DNA of 64,000 bases from Prochilodus magdalenae (GCA_024036415.1 JAMWET010001254.1:124001-188000), one strand, 5' to 3'. Shown: positions 11,745 through 22,890, numbered from the stretch's first letter. The notes: generated by a model not told the origin, from the letters alone. A program made the numbers and translations.

Positions 11745-12813
11745 TAGGTCTGTACCCGACTCAGAATTTTGTCAATGTGGATTATTCGTTCACGTTTTTT
11801 CTCCATGTACATTATCTAGTATTCAGTGAATCAATTTGCATACGCTTCAAATCTGATGTCCTCCTCATTTAGAAAGTCAGCAGAGTCACAGGAACATATT
11901 TCTGAACTAAAAGAGGCGTGGCGTATGATGATCGATCTGAACTGGAGCCTGATTTAATTACAGGATATAGCGTCGGGCAGCAGCGCGTATTTATGCTAAA
12001 CATTAGCGCTTTTAGCTTATAGTCTTTTTAATTTCACTTTTAATCTTCTTCAGTAGGAGGACCCTTCGTCTTTCATCTCTCAAATAATGAACTGCTAAAT
12101 AAAACCAAATTAGTCCATATTTAAATTATTTTTTAGATGAAAAGTACGGTAAACCTGAAACCGTTTATTATATTACTCGCGCTGAAATAATTATCTCTCG
12201 TTTATCAGCAGGCATATTAAGTGACTGTACTCTTTAAATAAAGATAATATTATCTGTAGACGAATTAATATAAACATCTGTAATTTAGGTTCTAAAATAA
12301 TGGAATTCTAATAAAACAAACGTCTTCGGTCCGTTTCTCCCTTAGCGCAAACAGCCATTACGTCTAAAACGAAAGCCAGCTCACTCGTTTGGAGCAGTGT
12401 TGGATGTCTGACTGAATGAAGAGCAGAATAAAGTTTTAATTCGTTCGGGTTCTCTTCTTCAAAAGCTCCTCCAGACTTTCTCTGAGACATCGCTACCCCC
12501 CTCCCCCCGTGTTTCTCAGCTTCAGCTGCCTTCAGCGGTGAACCGCCAGCACACGGTGTCACGTGGATTTATTTTATTTTTTTAGCAAGCACGCGCCACA
12601 TTCCAGCTAGAACTTAAATATATATATATATTTATTATCCCCCTTTAATAATTATTACAATGTGTTTTTACATTCTTAAAGTTCTTGTGCATTTTTGTAA
12701 GCTTTAGTCTGTTTAGAAAAAAAGGTCACTGTTAGTCGACTTGAAGGGTCTCAGTCGACTTAAAGGGTCGCCGACTGACGATTCGATTCATCGACTTCTG
12801 GAGGGCAGCCCTG
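11745..12813. mobile_element. 1.07-kb hAT-type element with 8-bp target duplications
   Basis: The left end begins TAGGTCTGTACCCGACT and the right end, reversed, begins CAGGGCTGCCCTCCAG, an imperfect short inverted repeat. They are flanked by GTATATAC (11737-11744) and CTATATAC (12814-12821), an 8-bp duplication with one mismatch, the hAT signature. Repeated TCGACT motifs lie near the right end (12735-12800), as expected for subterminal transposase sites. The interior has an ATG-initiated 60-codon minus-strand frame (12308-12490) with no known domain; it is probably not a transposase. Confidence 0.65.
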
Positions 12814-12821
12814 CTATATAC

Positions 12822-13699
12822 ACACAAACATATATAAGTAGCTACTTTAACTGGTAATTGACCTGGTTGACTTTTAATGAAGAGTGAACCGACCAATAAC
12901 ATCTATGGCACTGGCAATTTATTATTTGAAGATGAACTTTTCAGGCAGCCAGGTTACTAACCTTTTGTGGGTGTGAAATGTTTGACTAATACTACATACA
13001 GGTCATGCGTGTTGAGTTTTCACATTCTCCGCCTGTCTACGTGTGCTGTGGTCCAAACACACAGCTAGCGCTCAAGACCCTTGGGACTAGCATCAGTGAA
13101 CATCTGTGACCCAGGTGATGAGGTTACTGGCAAGATTTGCTACGTATAGCATACAGAATAATAAATCCAAGTGCGCCAACATCAACAATCTGGACAACCA
13201 TGACCCTAGACATGAACACGCAAAACGGAGGGGTAGGGCTCAGTGTTAGGGGCTAGGGGTAAAATGGGATTGGGCCATGCTGTATGTACAGCTAGCTCCC
13301 TCCGTGGTGACAGCTGGAGGTTATCTGGCTACACAAGCTTGGCTCTAGGCACTTGGGACTTTAAACAATCCCTTTTCACAAGCAGTCGCGATTACATCCG
13401 GTACAAGTAACAGCAGGGTAAAACTCACATCCAAAATAACTACTGCGGAAACCATATCCAAATGTTATTAGAGTTAAACATGGCCCTCAAACACTGAACT
13501 ACAACAGTCATATTTTAGTTTCGAGCAGGGTCGCGGTAAACGGTGAGAATAAGAAATGGATGAAGCTGATTCAAGTATAAACAGCCAAAGTGCTGTGGAA
13601 CAGCTGTATGCTGCTGCAGCTGCTCACATCCTATATGTCTTTCTAGAACATGTAAACAAATTCTGTAGCCTAACTTGTAACAAGAAAGAATAACTACTA
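12822..13699. other. Unassigned sequence
   Basis: No gene or clear repeat recognised. Confidence 0.3.
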
Positions 13700-15060
13700 T
13701 ATGTAGTCAGCTAAATGCCGTAATGAATGAATTTGCTAGACTACATTTCTTTTTAGTTTGCTATGCGGGCTAGCTGGCCAGCGTTGCATTCGTGTCTTTG
13801 AAAAGCTGACGCTACATGTAATGAACCTCCAGCGATGTAGTTCTTGGTCAGTTCAGTCTGAACAGCTAACGTTAGCTATACATGCGCATATTTCGGTCTA
13901 ATTAAAATAAAAATAATCACTGCAGATGCCAAAATAAAAGCCAAGAGTCATGTTTTCAGGCGTAACCAAACTGAAGAACGGCATCGTATAGCAGGCCGCT
14001 AACGTAGCTAGCCGGCCAGCTAGCTAGCTAACTAACGTTTGCCATACATTTGTATCTAATGCTGCTAATGCTAGGCTGGCTAACTAGCACCCGCTAGCCT
14101 ATCATTAACTTAGCCACAGCAGAGCTCAGGACTCACTCGCACTGAGACTGAAGCAGAAGCAGTAAATAAAGCGCCATATACACACACACTTGTCACGACG
14201 GTGCTTGGAAACTAAACTATGCCTGTTATAGCTCAGTGTTTGAGTGCAATGGTACACTATAAGGACATTTTGAGACCATTTCTGCACTAGTTATTTAGAG
14301 AGGTAACCTGGGAGTGTGACTGAAAAAGGCCTATTCTGACAGAGAAGGTCTGATGAATCATAGGCTTGTGTTGACACACGGCACGCCGCAATGGACCACA
14401 AATAATGTCAACCCCCTAGTACAAGAGACTCCTGCGCTACTCCTACAGTAACGCATGTTATATATGCGAACTACTTTAGATTATAAATATGGATATTAAA
14501 CACGCGCTGGAGGCTTTTATTTTGAAAAACAGGTGCGGTTGACTTCCAACTAAGCTCTCTGGTGTTGTTGTGTTTGCACAGCCATTACCTTCCATTCAAC
14601 AGAATAAATAACAACACATAACCTGAGCTGCTTGTTTAGGTATAACAACTGAAACACAAATATTTACCAAGTTTAAACAACAGGAAACATCAGAAATTAA
14701 CCAGCCAGTACTTACCAGGTGATACAGCAGGACGAGGGTGGAACCGTTTAAACGTGCGGCGGCAAAAACGCACGCCGGTAATATCCGCATCCCCAGGTTT
14801 CAGCTTCTGCAGAGCTCTCTCATTAGGGAGAAAGCTGTGGAGGTAGCATCTAACTTAATTAATGACTCTTATTAGATTACAGAAACCGTTTTTAACCGAG
14901 ACCCAGAGTTCTGCTTTCAGTACTGCATTAGTTGGGTGCTGCCGGCTGCCGTTAAGCGCGCACAGGTGTAAACTGATTAGCCGCTGGTTCGCACAGCCAA
15001 TCTGTCCGGCCCACCACTCAAACCTCTTTAGCTTTCACGATGCATCGCACACTGCTCCCT
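13700..15060 (-). promoter_or_regulatory. CpG-richer stretch, possible promoter region
   Basis: CpG dinucleotides are noticeably denser than in the surroundings, with clusters at 13860-14120 and 14745-15000 (for example AAGCGCGCAC and ACGCACGCCGG). A CCAAT motif occurs at about 14997. A possible minus-strand first exon sits inside (14716-14790). Part of the CpG signal at 13985-14110 comes from TAGC/CTAGC simple sequence, so this is only suggestive of a promoter. Confidence 0.3.
14716..14790 (-). CDS. Possible first coding exon, 25 codons, unknown protein
   Basis: On the minus strand an ATG opens a frame reading MRILPACVFAAARLNGST and ending in LVLLYHL at a consensus splice donor, CTG followed by GTAAGTAC. 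The donor leaves phase 0. The segment is hydrophobic with two Arg and no acidic residue, which would suit an N-terminal mitochondrial or secretory targeting sequence. It lies in the most CpG-rich part of the neighbourhood with a CCAAT motif about 200 bp upstream. No second exon was found at lower coordinates, so the host gene, if real, is unidentified. It may equally be a chance frame or a non-coding first exon. Confidence 0.25.
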
Positions 15061-15196
15061 ATGTAGTGCACTACGTAGGTCTTAAAGTAATCACTACCCC
15101 CTGTACATAATATGGATGTGTCTCAGTTATGTACTACAAACTAATACCACACAGCATATCCTATGTACCAGTGTTGTACAGTAGCTTTTGAGATAT

Positions 15197-15197
<1 letters not shown>

Positions 15198-15265
<68 letters not shown>
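15198..15265. repeat. (TA)n microsatellite
   Basis: About 33 uninterrupted TA dinucleotides. Confidence 0.97.
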
Positions 15266-15272
<7 letters not shown>

Positions 15273-15783
15273 AATGAATGGGATGGAAAAGTGCACACCC
15301 ATCCACTATATTCTGCTAGACCCAGAGACACCTGATTTCAGGGAAGACCCCCAAACTCAAATTCAGTGGTGGTCTGATGCTCATTTGTCTGTCTTTTTTT
15401 CTATCCCTCTTTCCTCCCCTAGAGTCTATCATTTTCGGCCCCACCCAAACCCTGCTGTCTTAAACTACGGTCAGCAAACTACATGCACTCCTCAAACGCT
15501 ATTCCACAGCCATACTGACCTTCACCCCTCTATGTGTCATTTATTCATCCCTTGTTCCTTTTCACAGCCTAGAAGGAAGTCAGAATCATTCAAGATGTGC
15601 AACCATTCTGCGTTTCACTGTTGAGCATGCATGTGTGTGTGTTTGCACCCGTCTGTTTGTGCGCAGGCCTAACGTTATGGCTGTGGAATGCGCATGCCTT
15701 GGCTTTGTGGCAGGCAGTGACATGATGTGATATTTTTTGACTGTTGTTGATGTTATGCGTTTAGCACTGGAGAAAAGTCCCCG
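15266..15783. other. Unassigned unique sequence
   Basis: The open frame running out of the (TA)n tract (15163-15624) has no recognisable domain. No splice signals were convincing. Confidence 0.35.
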
Positions 15784-15810
15784 GTGTGTGTGTGTGTGTG
15801 TGTGTGTGGT
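15784..15810. repeat. (TG)n microsatellite
   Basis: About 13 GT/TG dinucleotides. Confidence 0.95.
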
Positions 15811-16312
15811 ATGCATTCTCTCAGGTATCCAGCGCATTTCCACTTTTATCTTTCATCTTCACACACGCTGCGCCAGAATAAACACACTGGGCTTTGAAAC
15901 GCTCCCAGCGTGTTTGTTGATGTCAAGCACGAGCGTGTTGCAAGGATTACATCCTAACTTTCTTCTGTCTTCAACAACAAGAAAAAAGAAAAGAAAATCT
16001 CAGAGGGCCTTTGGGGGGTTTTCCTCTCCCCTGCTGTAAGGGAGGGGAGGTGGAAGCGGGATGACTGAGAGAGAGAAAGAGAGAAAAGAATTAAGGGGGA
16101 ACAAAAATAATTAAAGAATAAAGAGCATGGTTCTGTTCTCAGGAGGAATCGGCCGCAAAAAAAGAAAAAGAAAAAAACAAAAGAGAAACATGCATAAAAA
16201 ACTTCACTCCAAATAAAACAAACAGCGCCCTTTTCTTCTCTACACAAAGAAAGACAAATAAACAAAACTGTGTGTAAGAATGTGTGTGTGTGTATGAATG
16301 TGAGTGTGTGTG

Positions 16313-16613
16313 TACAGTAGGGAAAATAATTATTTGATGCACTGCTGATTTTACAAGTTTTCCCACCTACAAAGAATGGATAGGTCTGTCATTTGTATTG
16401 TAGGTACATTCAACTTACATTCAAAATAATAATTTTATTGCATTTTATTACATGACATAAGTATTTGATAAAATAGAAAAACAGAACCTAATATTTGGTA
16501 CAGAAACCTTTGTTTGCAATTACAGAGATCAGAACTACTTCCTGTAGTTCTTGACCAAGTTAGCACACACTGCAGCAGGGCTTTTGGCCCACTCCTCCAT
16601 ACAGATCTTCTCC
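16313..16613 (-). pseudogene. Tc1-like transposon end with transposase C-terminus, family E
   Basis: The left end carries the widespread fish Tc1 terminus (AGGGAAAATAATTATTTGAT, then TTTTGCAAGTTTTCCCAC-like sequence). At 16535-16612 the minus strand encodes [18 protein letters not shown], the transposase C-terminus. The remaining gene is cut off where the TG-rich tract begins at about 16614. Expansion of a GT tract or breakage at it may have removed the rest. Confidence 0.8.
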
Positions 16614-16850
16614 AGTATGTGTGTGAGAGTGTATATGCATGTGTATACGTGTGTGAGAGTGTGTCTGTGAGTGTGTATATGTATGTGTGTGAATGTGTAT
16701 ACATGTGTGTATGTGTATACGTGTGTGAGAGTGTGTTTGTGAGTGTATACGTGTGTGTATGTGTGTGAGAGTGTGTTTGTGAGTGTGTACATGTATGTGT
16801 GTGTATACGTGTGTATATGTGTGTGAGTATGTATGTATGTGTGTTTGTGT
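16614..16850. repeat. TG-rich compound tract
   Basis: Imperfect higher-order repeats of TGTGTGAGAGTGTG, GTGTATACGTGTG and GTGTGTATATG. The long minus-strand His/Thr frame (16535-16882) comes from this repeat plus the transposase tail. Confidence 0.92.
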
Positions 16851-16857
16851 TTCACTT

Positions 16858-16895
16858 TAATGCAGTTAAAGGTGGAAGACAAATTCCTCTGTGTC
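16858..16895 (+). mobile_element. Short SINE-tail fragment
   Basis: GCAGTTAAAGGTGGAAGACA followed by AATTCCTCTGTGT resembles the tail of the SINE-like insert at 2004-2265. It is too short for firm classification. Confidence 0.3.
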
Positions 16896-17019
16896 TCACC
16901 AAAAGCTTACTGGCTGTTGAGCATGATCCTGGAGGTGAAGTGTGCTCTCTTAACTCCTTAGCCCTAAAATGTACCTACAGTGTGTGCTCCGTCTGCAGAC
17001 CAATTTATCAAAACCAGAA

Positions 17020-17154
17020 TGAGACAGTACTCTGTGAACGTATCTGCTAGGATGTGCAAGGCCTACAGAGAGTACTTCAGCATGCCTGTCGGAGGTCGAG
17101 ACAAACCTTGGGCTCCTCATTTCACATGCGAGCACTGCAGGAGAACTCTTAAAG
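17020..17154 (+). pseudogene. Exon-like fragment of a repeated Cys-rich element protein
   Basis: One frame reads MCKAYREYFSMPVGGRD then KPWAPHFTCEHCRRTLKG. The pattern of an YxxYFxxPVGxxDKxWxPH stretch followed by CxxC is, from memory, that of a protein repeated in many fish and arthropod genomes and often tied to mobile elements; that is recollection, not a search. The frame meets a donor-like AAAG/GTGAGG at 17151-17156. Immediately downstream begins a Tc1-like copy (about 17195), so the rest is lost. No start or upstream exon could be assigned. Confidence 0.45.
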
Positions 17155-17194
17155 GTGAGGTAGACGATTGCTGCTCGCTTAGATGGCAGAGTTT

Positions 17195-17500
17195 TATTCT
17201 GTTGGGTTTTTGAGGATTCATTGGGGTTGTGAAGCTGTGAAGGAAGTAGCTGAATCTGTAGGTGTGTGGAAGCGTACGGTCATACAGGTTTACCAGCAGT
17301 GCCACAAATCCCAGTATGCAGGGAATTCTCTTCGGAATTGTGCCAGGGAGGGCATCCACCAAATCTGACCCATCTGTACAATTCTTTGATGCAAGACTGT
17401 CTGAACATTGATGTAGCCTACATCCAGTAGGATCCTACTTTAGTCCATGCTAAATCCAATCACAGCTGTTGTTGGTGTTTGTGGAGGTACTACACACTAT
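17195..17500 (+). mobile_element. Tc1-like element remnant, family C
   Basis: Plus-strand homologue of the minus-strand copy at 48590-49080. It encodes, with breaks, VAESVGVWKRTVIQVYQQC (helix-turn-helix) and then NCAREGIHQI. The catalytic domain is absent. It ends in the common GTTGGTGTTTGTGGAGGTAC segment near 17470. Confidence 0.75.
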
Positions 17501-17831
17501 TAGGTACGTTTTTGTCTGGTGATTTTTCCCTCAGTATCAAAATCACTAACCCACAGTGGGGAATCTTTACGGGAGTAAAGTCTAGGCAGTGAATTTAAGG
17601 AGGTGTTGCATGGTGCTACTTCCTCTGGCATTGCCTCAGAGCAGAAACCACCCACTGAGCACAGTCTGCTGAGATGGGCCTCGAAAATCTGCTGAGAACT
17701 GGAAGTTTACTGGACACCTTTTTCAAAGTAGTGGATGTGATCATCTCAGATGCCATATCATGATGCACATACTAAACTCCTCAGGCATATACCAAATGTA
17801 TTTTAGACTCAGTAACAGTTAATCGATATAT

Positions 17832-18172
17832 GCAGGATTCAAGTTTCATGCTCTGTCGTGCATGTGACGTAAGCAAGGACAGGCCTTATCGCTGTACCTG
17901 ACTGACCCAACAGCCACGATTGCAGACACTGAGCGAGCAGTGATGTCCTTCATAAGGCACACCGCTGGAAAACAGCTGCACGACGCAGGACGACATGCAC
18001 ACAGGCGGTTACAACTACTGTCCTTAACACCCTGTCAACGTCACCAAAGACTGCAATGGTGCATATCAGTCTAAGTGTATCATCATGTATTGTTCCTGGT
18101 AACCTTTATCTTCCTTCCCGACAGCACTGCTATCCCACACTTCCTTCTGGGTGCAGCTGTTCTTTTGATGAT
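17832..18172 (+). mobile_element. Short deleted Tc1-like element, family A
   Basis: The start matches other family A copies from TTCAAGTTTCATGCT through ACTGACCCAACAGCCACGAT and the CAACGTCACCAAAGACTGCA segment. At about 18061 it jumps to the 3' end sequence (CATATCAGTCTAAGTGTATC) and ends with TCCTTCTGGGTGCAGCTGTT. Nearly all of the transposase gene, including the first catalytic Asp, is missing. Confidence 0.75.
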
Positions 18173-18576
18173 TTTGATGAGTGTTTAAGACCATTACAGT
18201 ACTATCCATACTTCTTCTAATGAGCTAGCCTGCTTTAGAAGTGGTCCAGGCTGCCTGCGGCCGTGATGCTAATGAGTTAGGTACAAGTGCATCCCTACAG
18301 AATCCTGCAAGTCTAGGATGACTGATTAACCTAACAAGTCTAGGATGAGTCAGGCCATTTAATATAATAGAAATATCCCCAAATGAGATACTTCTTTTTA
18401 CAATCTAAAAAAAATCAATAGTTGCATTGGAAACAATGCAATAAAGTAATTCATAGGTTATATTAATGAAGAAGAGCACCCTGGTTGTAGGTTGGCTCCT
18501 GTGTAGCGTTATACAGCACTAACAAAAGGGACATATACAGTGGTGCTTGGAAGTTAAGAATGGATATTAAGTAAGT
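18173..18576. other. Unassigned sequence with a short direct repeat
   Basis: The motif CAAGTCTAGGATGA occurs twice, about 28 bp apart near 18308 and 18336. Nothing else recognised. Confidence 0.35.
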
Positions 18577-18585
18577 ATATATGTG

Positions 18586-18630
<45 letters not shown>

Positions 18631-18631
18631 T
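18577..18631. repeat. Compound (TA)n(GA)n microsatellite
   Basis: TA dinucleotides to about 18605, then about 13 GA dinucleotides. Confidence 0.95.
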
Positions 18632-18739
18632 ATATTTGAATGTAGTTGAAATGTACTTTAATATGTACCTAAGTATCTAAATGAATCTAAGAATTGACTG
18701 AAAAGAGTACAGTTGAGTACAGTTAGTTCTATGTAAGTA

Positions 18740-18992
18740 TATCGTCGCTGTCCAATGAAAAACATGTATCTCCACTTTTGTCCATATTTACTTTTATGCA
18801 TCATTTGAATCCATCAGCTGCTGTGTACACTGAGTGAGAATCTCATGATAAATGGACCAACAGAGATGGCCCAAAACTGTTTGGAAAGATGTCTGGTTCC
18901 ATTGACTTCCATTCAAATTCAATATGGTTTTTGGGCTCTCATGTAAAGTTTCCATTTTGGAGATACTTGTTTTTCTTTGGACAGCGACGATA
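18740..18992. mobile_element. 253-bp MITE, family I, complete
   Basis: Left end TATCGTCGCTGTCCAATGAA; right end reversed TATCGTCGCTGTCCAAAGAA. The inverted repeat runs about 35 bp, ending in TTGGAGATA on both sides, and the element is flanked by TA on each side. A second near full-length copy lies at 59961-60212. No coding capacity. Confidence 0.85.
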
Positions 18993-18994
18993 TA

Positions 18995-20117
18995 TTTAAT
19001 AGCAGTAATTAATGTTTAGAACGATAAGTACACTAAGTACTAAGTACACTAAGTTAGTATATGAAAATAACACACTTTCAGTACATTAAGTATAAGTTCA
19101 GGGAAGTTTACTAAGTTTACTTAAATGAAGTGCACTACAGTGTACTTTCTTTTCACCTGGGTTAGCTCACATACAACCTAACACGACACAACCTAACTTA
19201 ATTATTACCCTCAAAGCTTAATAGGAACCACTTAGACTACAAACTGATTAACTCATGCTCATCAACCAAAACCGCCAAGCCTATTGAACCCAATTCAGCT
19301 CTTTTACAATCTAACAAATTCCCTATTTGCCATCAAACTGGTTAGCCTCAAGCCCTAATTAGCCCTGTGGTGTTTCTTCTGGATATAAACGACAGCAAAT
19401 CTGTTGGAGATACAGCCAATTAAGTGAAAGGAGTTCCCCCTTGAGGTCTATTAGACTGAACACAAGCCCCTATGTTGATTGTGCATGCAATCAACCACAC
19501 ATTTAACCTGCAGGCAGGTTGTCTACGGCTTTAAGATGCGATGGTTAGCAATTTAAATCAGCTGCCACAGTTTGTTATCTCTGCACCACCATGGACGTGG
19601 ACAGTAATGGGATGAAGGCAATGCCTATGCCTAGGCTTTACTTGAGAATAGCTTCAAGTAATAAACCACAGTTGTACACATGTGTAGTCTGGTAGGTTTA
19701 ATTAGTTTAAAAGTGCAGTGGGCAGTTAAACTAAAGGCAGCCTCATACGTCAGTTACTGTTAATTGCATTACATCAAACAAATGTGGGAATGGGATTTTG
19801 TAGATATTGGAGGATGCACGCCAATAAATTACACAGCTAAGCTACACAGTGTTGTTGCTTAAGCAGCAGGGCAGTAGGAAAGTGCCGACTCAATGCATTG
19901 TTCTGCGTTCAGTGAACACAGATGTTGTTAACCTGTGGACAAAACTCCAGATGGATAGAAATCCCCCAGCAGTTTCACTATGACAATAGGAAGACTGAGT
20001 CAGAGCATAGTCTAGATGAAGCATGCCCAACTGAACCGAAGTTGGAACCGCTCTGTGGTAATCCACATGCTCTCTGCACATTGGAGAAAGACGTAGACAA
20101 CTCTAGCTTTACTTGTA
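18995..20117. other. Unassigned sequence
   Basis: No gene recognised. AAGTACACTAAGTACTAAGTACACTAAG-type simple sequence occurs near 19027-19140. A small stem (TTGATTG and CAATCAA around TGCATG) lies near 19478-19498. Confidence 0.35.
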
Positions 20118-21405
20118 ACTCAGTAATGCGTTTGTGTGCTGTAAGTAGCGTGTTGGTGTGCAGTGGCTCAGGAAGTGTAATGCGTTAGTGTACTGTAAGT
20201 AGTGTGATGGTGTGCAGTGACTCAGTGAGTGTAATGCGTTAGTGTACTGTAAGTAGTGTTGGTGTACAGTGACTCAGTAAGTGTAATGCGTTAGTGTACT
20301 GTAAGTAGTGTGTTGGTGTACAGTAACTCAGTAAGTGTAATGTGTTAGTGTACTGTAAGTAGTGTGTTGGTGTACAGTAACTCAGTAAGTGTAATGTGTT
20401 AGTGTGCTGTAAGTAGTGTGTTGGTGTACAGTAACTCAGTAAGTGTAATGCATTAGTGTACTGTAAGTAGTGTGTTGGTGTACAGTAACTCAGTGTAATG
20501 CGTTAGTGTACTGTAAGTAGTGTGTTGGTGTACAGTAACTCAGTAAGTGTAATGTGTTAGTGTACTGTAAGTAGTGTGTTGGTGTACAGTAACTCAGTAA
20601 GTGTAATGTGTTAGTGTACTGTAAGTAGTGTGTTGGTGGACAGTAACTCAGTAAGTGTAATGTGTTAGTGTACTGTAAGTAGTGTGTTGGTGTACAGTAA
20701 CTCAGTAAGTGTAATGCGTTAGTGTACTGTAAGTAGTGTGTTGGTGGACAGTAACTCAGTAAGTGTAATGCGTTAGTGTACTGTAAGTAGTGTGTTGGTG
20801 TACAGTAACTCAGTAAGTGTAATGTGTGAGTGTACTGTAAGTAGTGTGTTGGTGTACAGTAACTCAGTAAGTGTAATGTGTTAGTGTACTGTAAGTAGTG
20901 TGTTGGTGGACAGTAACTCAGTAAGTGTAATGTGTTAGTGTACTGTAAGTAGTGTGCTGGTGTACAGTAACTCAGTAAGTGTAATGTGTTAGTGTACTGT
21001 AAGTAGTGTGTTGGTGTACAGTAACTCAGTAAGTGTAATGCGTTAGTGTACTGTAAGTAGTGTGTTGGTGTACAGTAACTCAGTAAGTGTAATGCGTTAG
21101 TGTACTGTAAGTAGTGTGTTGGTGTACAGTAACTCAGTAAGTGTAATGTGTTAGTGTACTGTAAGTAGTGTGTTGGTGCACAGTATCTCAGTAAGTGTAA
21201 TGCATTAGTGTGCTGTAAGTAGTGTGCTGGTGTACAGTAACTCAGTAAGTGTAATGTGTTAGTGTACTGTAAGTAGTGTGTTGGTGTACAGTAAGTCAGT
21301 AAGTGTAATGCGTTAGTGTACAGTAAGTAGTGTGATGGTGTACAGTAACTCAGTAAGTGTAATGTGTTAGTGTACTGCTAGTAGTGTGTTGGTGTACAGT
21401 AACTA
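20118..21405. repeat. 54-bp minisatellite, about 24 units
   Basis: The unit begins GTAATGCGTTAGTGTACTGT and includes AAGTAGTGTGTTGGTGTACA and GTAACTCAGTAAGT. Spacing measured between successive GTAATG motifs is 54 bp. Later units are very uniform, differing mainly at CG/TG and TACAG/GACAG positions; the first units are more diverged. The same unit occurs inverted at 55573-56806. Confidence 0.95.
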
Positions 21406-21410
21406 AATAA

Positions 21411-21770
21411 GCTTGCTTTGACCTGTTGGACAGAACTTGGTTGTAGCTAATAGAAACTGTTCTCCTTCAGTGTTCTGTGTTTATGATCATTTGAATAGAG
21501 ACACTAGAGTCTCTTCACCTACACTGGGCTGATTAAGAGTCGTGTTCCAGAAATGATAATAGGACATTAGAGCCATAATAAATCATACTACTGTTACTCT
21601 CCATACTTAAGTACATCTGGAGGTAGATACTTTAGTACTGCTACTCCAGTGGAGGTCTAAAGGGAGGAACTTCTACTGTTACTTGAGGAGTATTTAACTT
21701 CGGGAATATCTACTTTAACTCACTATAACTACACAGGTTATGTGCTTCATCCACCACTGTGTACTATTCC
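21411..21770 (+). mobile_element. Minisatellite-associated repeat module, copy 1
   Basis: Shared with 34100-34545 and, inverted, 55015-55560. Diagnostic pieces are CTCCTTCAGTGTTCTGTG, TGATCATTTGAATAGA, CAGAAATGATAATAGGACAT, TACTCTCCATACTTAAGTAC and GGTCTAAAGGGAGGAACTTC. There is no open frame. In all three loci a tandem array lies on the same side. Element class is unknown; outer ends are unresolved. Confidence 0.75.
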
Positions 21771-22049
21771 TTTCCTTTTTTGCACACACTATTAGAAAGG
21801 GCATCTATGAAGGGTTCATTATGCAGAGAAACTGGCTAACATACCATGAAATAAATTCTTTACTCCCTTTTTAAATAAGTAGCCAATCAAAAACACCTCA
21901 GCTCCAAGCAGACTTTACAGTGGTGTCCTATTAGGCTCTGTGCATGCTCCCCCTTTTCCTCTACTTCTATGCACGCTTTTGATCATGTTGTATATTCTCT
22001 TATGTGGTATTTCTTATCATAGCTATGCTAAAGGCACTCACCTCATTTA

Positions 22050-22400
22050 CTTCTTTCCATTCTCTGACACTCAGATTTCTCCTCACATTTTAGCTTGTCT
22101 GCCTGACATCTCATCATTAACAGCAGGCCGTCACCTGAAGCCAAATCCCAGCAAGAAAGACCTTCTAGACATCAATGGGAAATGTATGTCCTCACTTGTC
22201 TCAATGCTGGACTACTGCATCTCAGTCCTGACTGGTGCCTTCTGAGTGTCCTATCAGGTCCTTGTGACTGATCCAGAATGCCACAGTATGGCTTATTTTC
22301 GGTCTTTTGAGGTTCACCTATGTCACTCAACTGCTGCATTCCGATCTCTGGCTTTCTGTAGCTACCTGCATTAGATTAAAACCTTGAAAACAGATGAGCC
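22050..22400 (+). pseudogene. Non-LTR retrotransposon reverse transcriptase fragment (3' part)
   Basis: The frame DTQISPHILACLPDISS then LNPSK-like KPNPSKKDLLDINGK matches the region after the YADD motif of L2/CR1-type reverse transcriptases, followed by LDYCISVLTGAF (typical LDYCNSLL-AG) and further broken segments. Stops and frameshifts disable it. The start of the enzyme is absent, as expected from 5' truncation. Confidence 0.65.
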
Positions 22401-22592
22401 CCTCCAGTGACAAGTTCAGAAACCCACCCCCTGTGACTTTTGAGAATAAAGTTAAGGAAAGCAATTCATTGCTGTAGAACGACTACAACACTGGTCCAGC
22501 AACTATGCCAATACAAGTACATTCCAAGTATTTTTATAATAGACAGTCAGAAATTAATGTGTTTAACCAAAAATAGTAGCTGCATTTGTACA

Positions 22593-22890
22593 TACACCCA
22601 TCAGTCATAACATTAAAACCACATCCTTGTATCTACACTCACTGTCTACTCTATCAGCTCCACTGATCACAGAGGAGGACTTTGTAGTTCTAGAGTTACG
22701 GACTGTAGTCCATCTGTTTCTCTGTATACTTTATTAGCCTGTTCTTCAATGGTCAGGGCCCTTACAGGACCACCACAGAGCAGGTATTGTGAGGATGGTG
22801 GATAATTTTCAGCACTGCACTGACGTGCTGGTGTCCACTTACTCTCCAGCATGTAGATGTACAGTCAATTGCTGTGTCTGATCCACTCCC
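22593..22890. mobile_element. Fold-back MITE family H, one arm
   Basis: The terminus TACACCCATCAGTCATAACA followed by TTAAAACCAC is intact, then the family body (CATCTGTTTCTCTGTATACT, GGACCACCACAGAGCAGGTA). The element stops in the (TC)n tract at 22895, so the second arm is missing. Confidence 0.85.

Noticed and set aside
15163..15624. 153-codon frame across a TA tract
   Set aside because: The first third is Tyr-Ile repeats from (TA)n; the remainder shows no domain.
20118..21405. CRISPR-like regular repeat
   Set aside because: Units are contiguous with no variable spacers and the setting is eukaryotic; it is a minisatellite.
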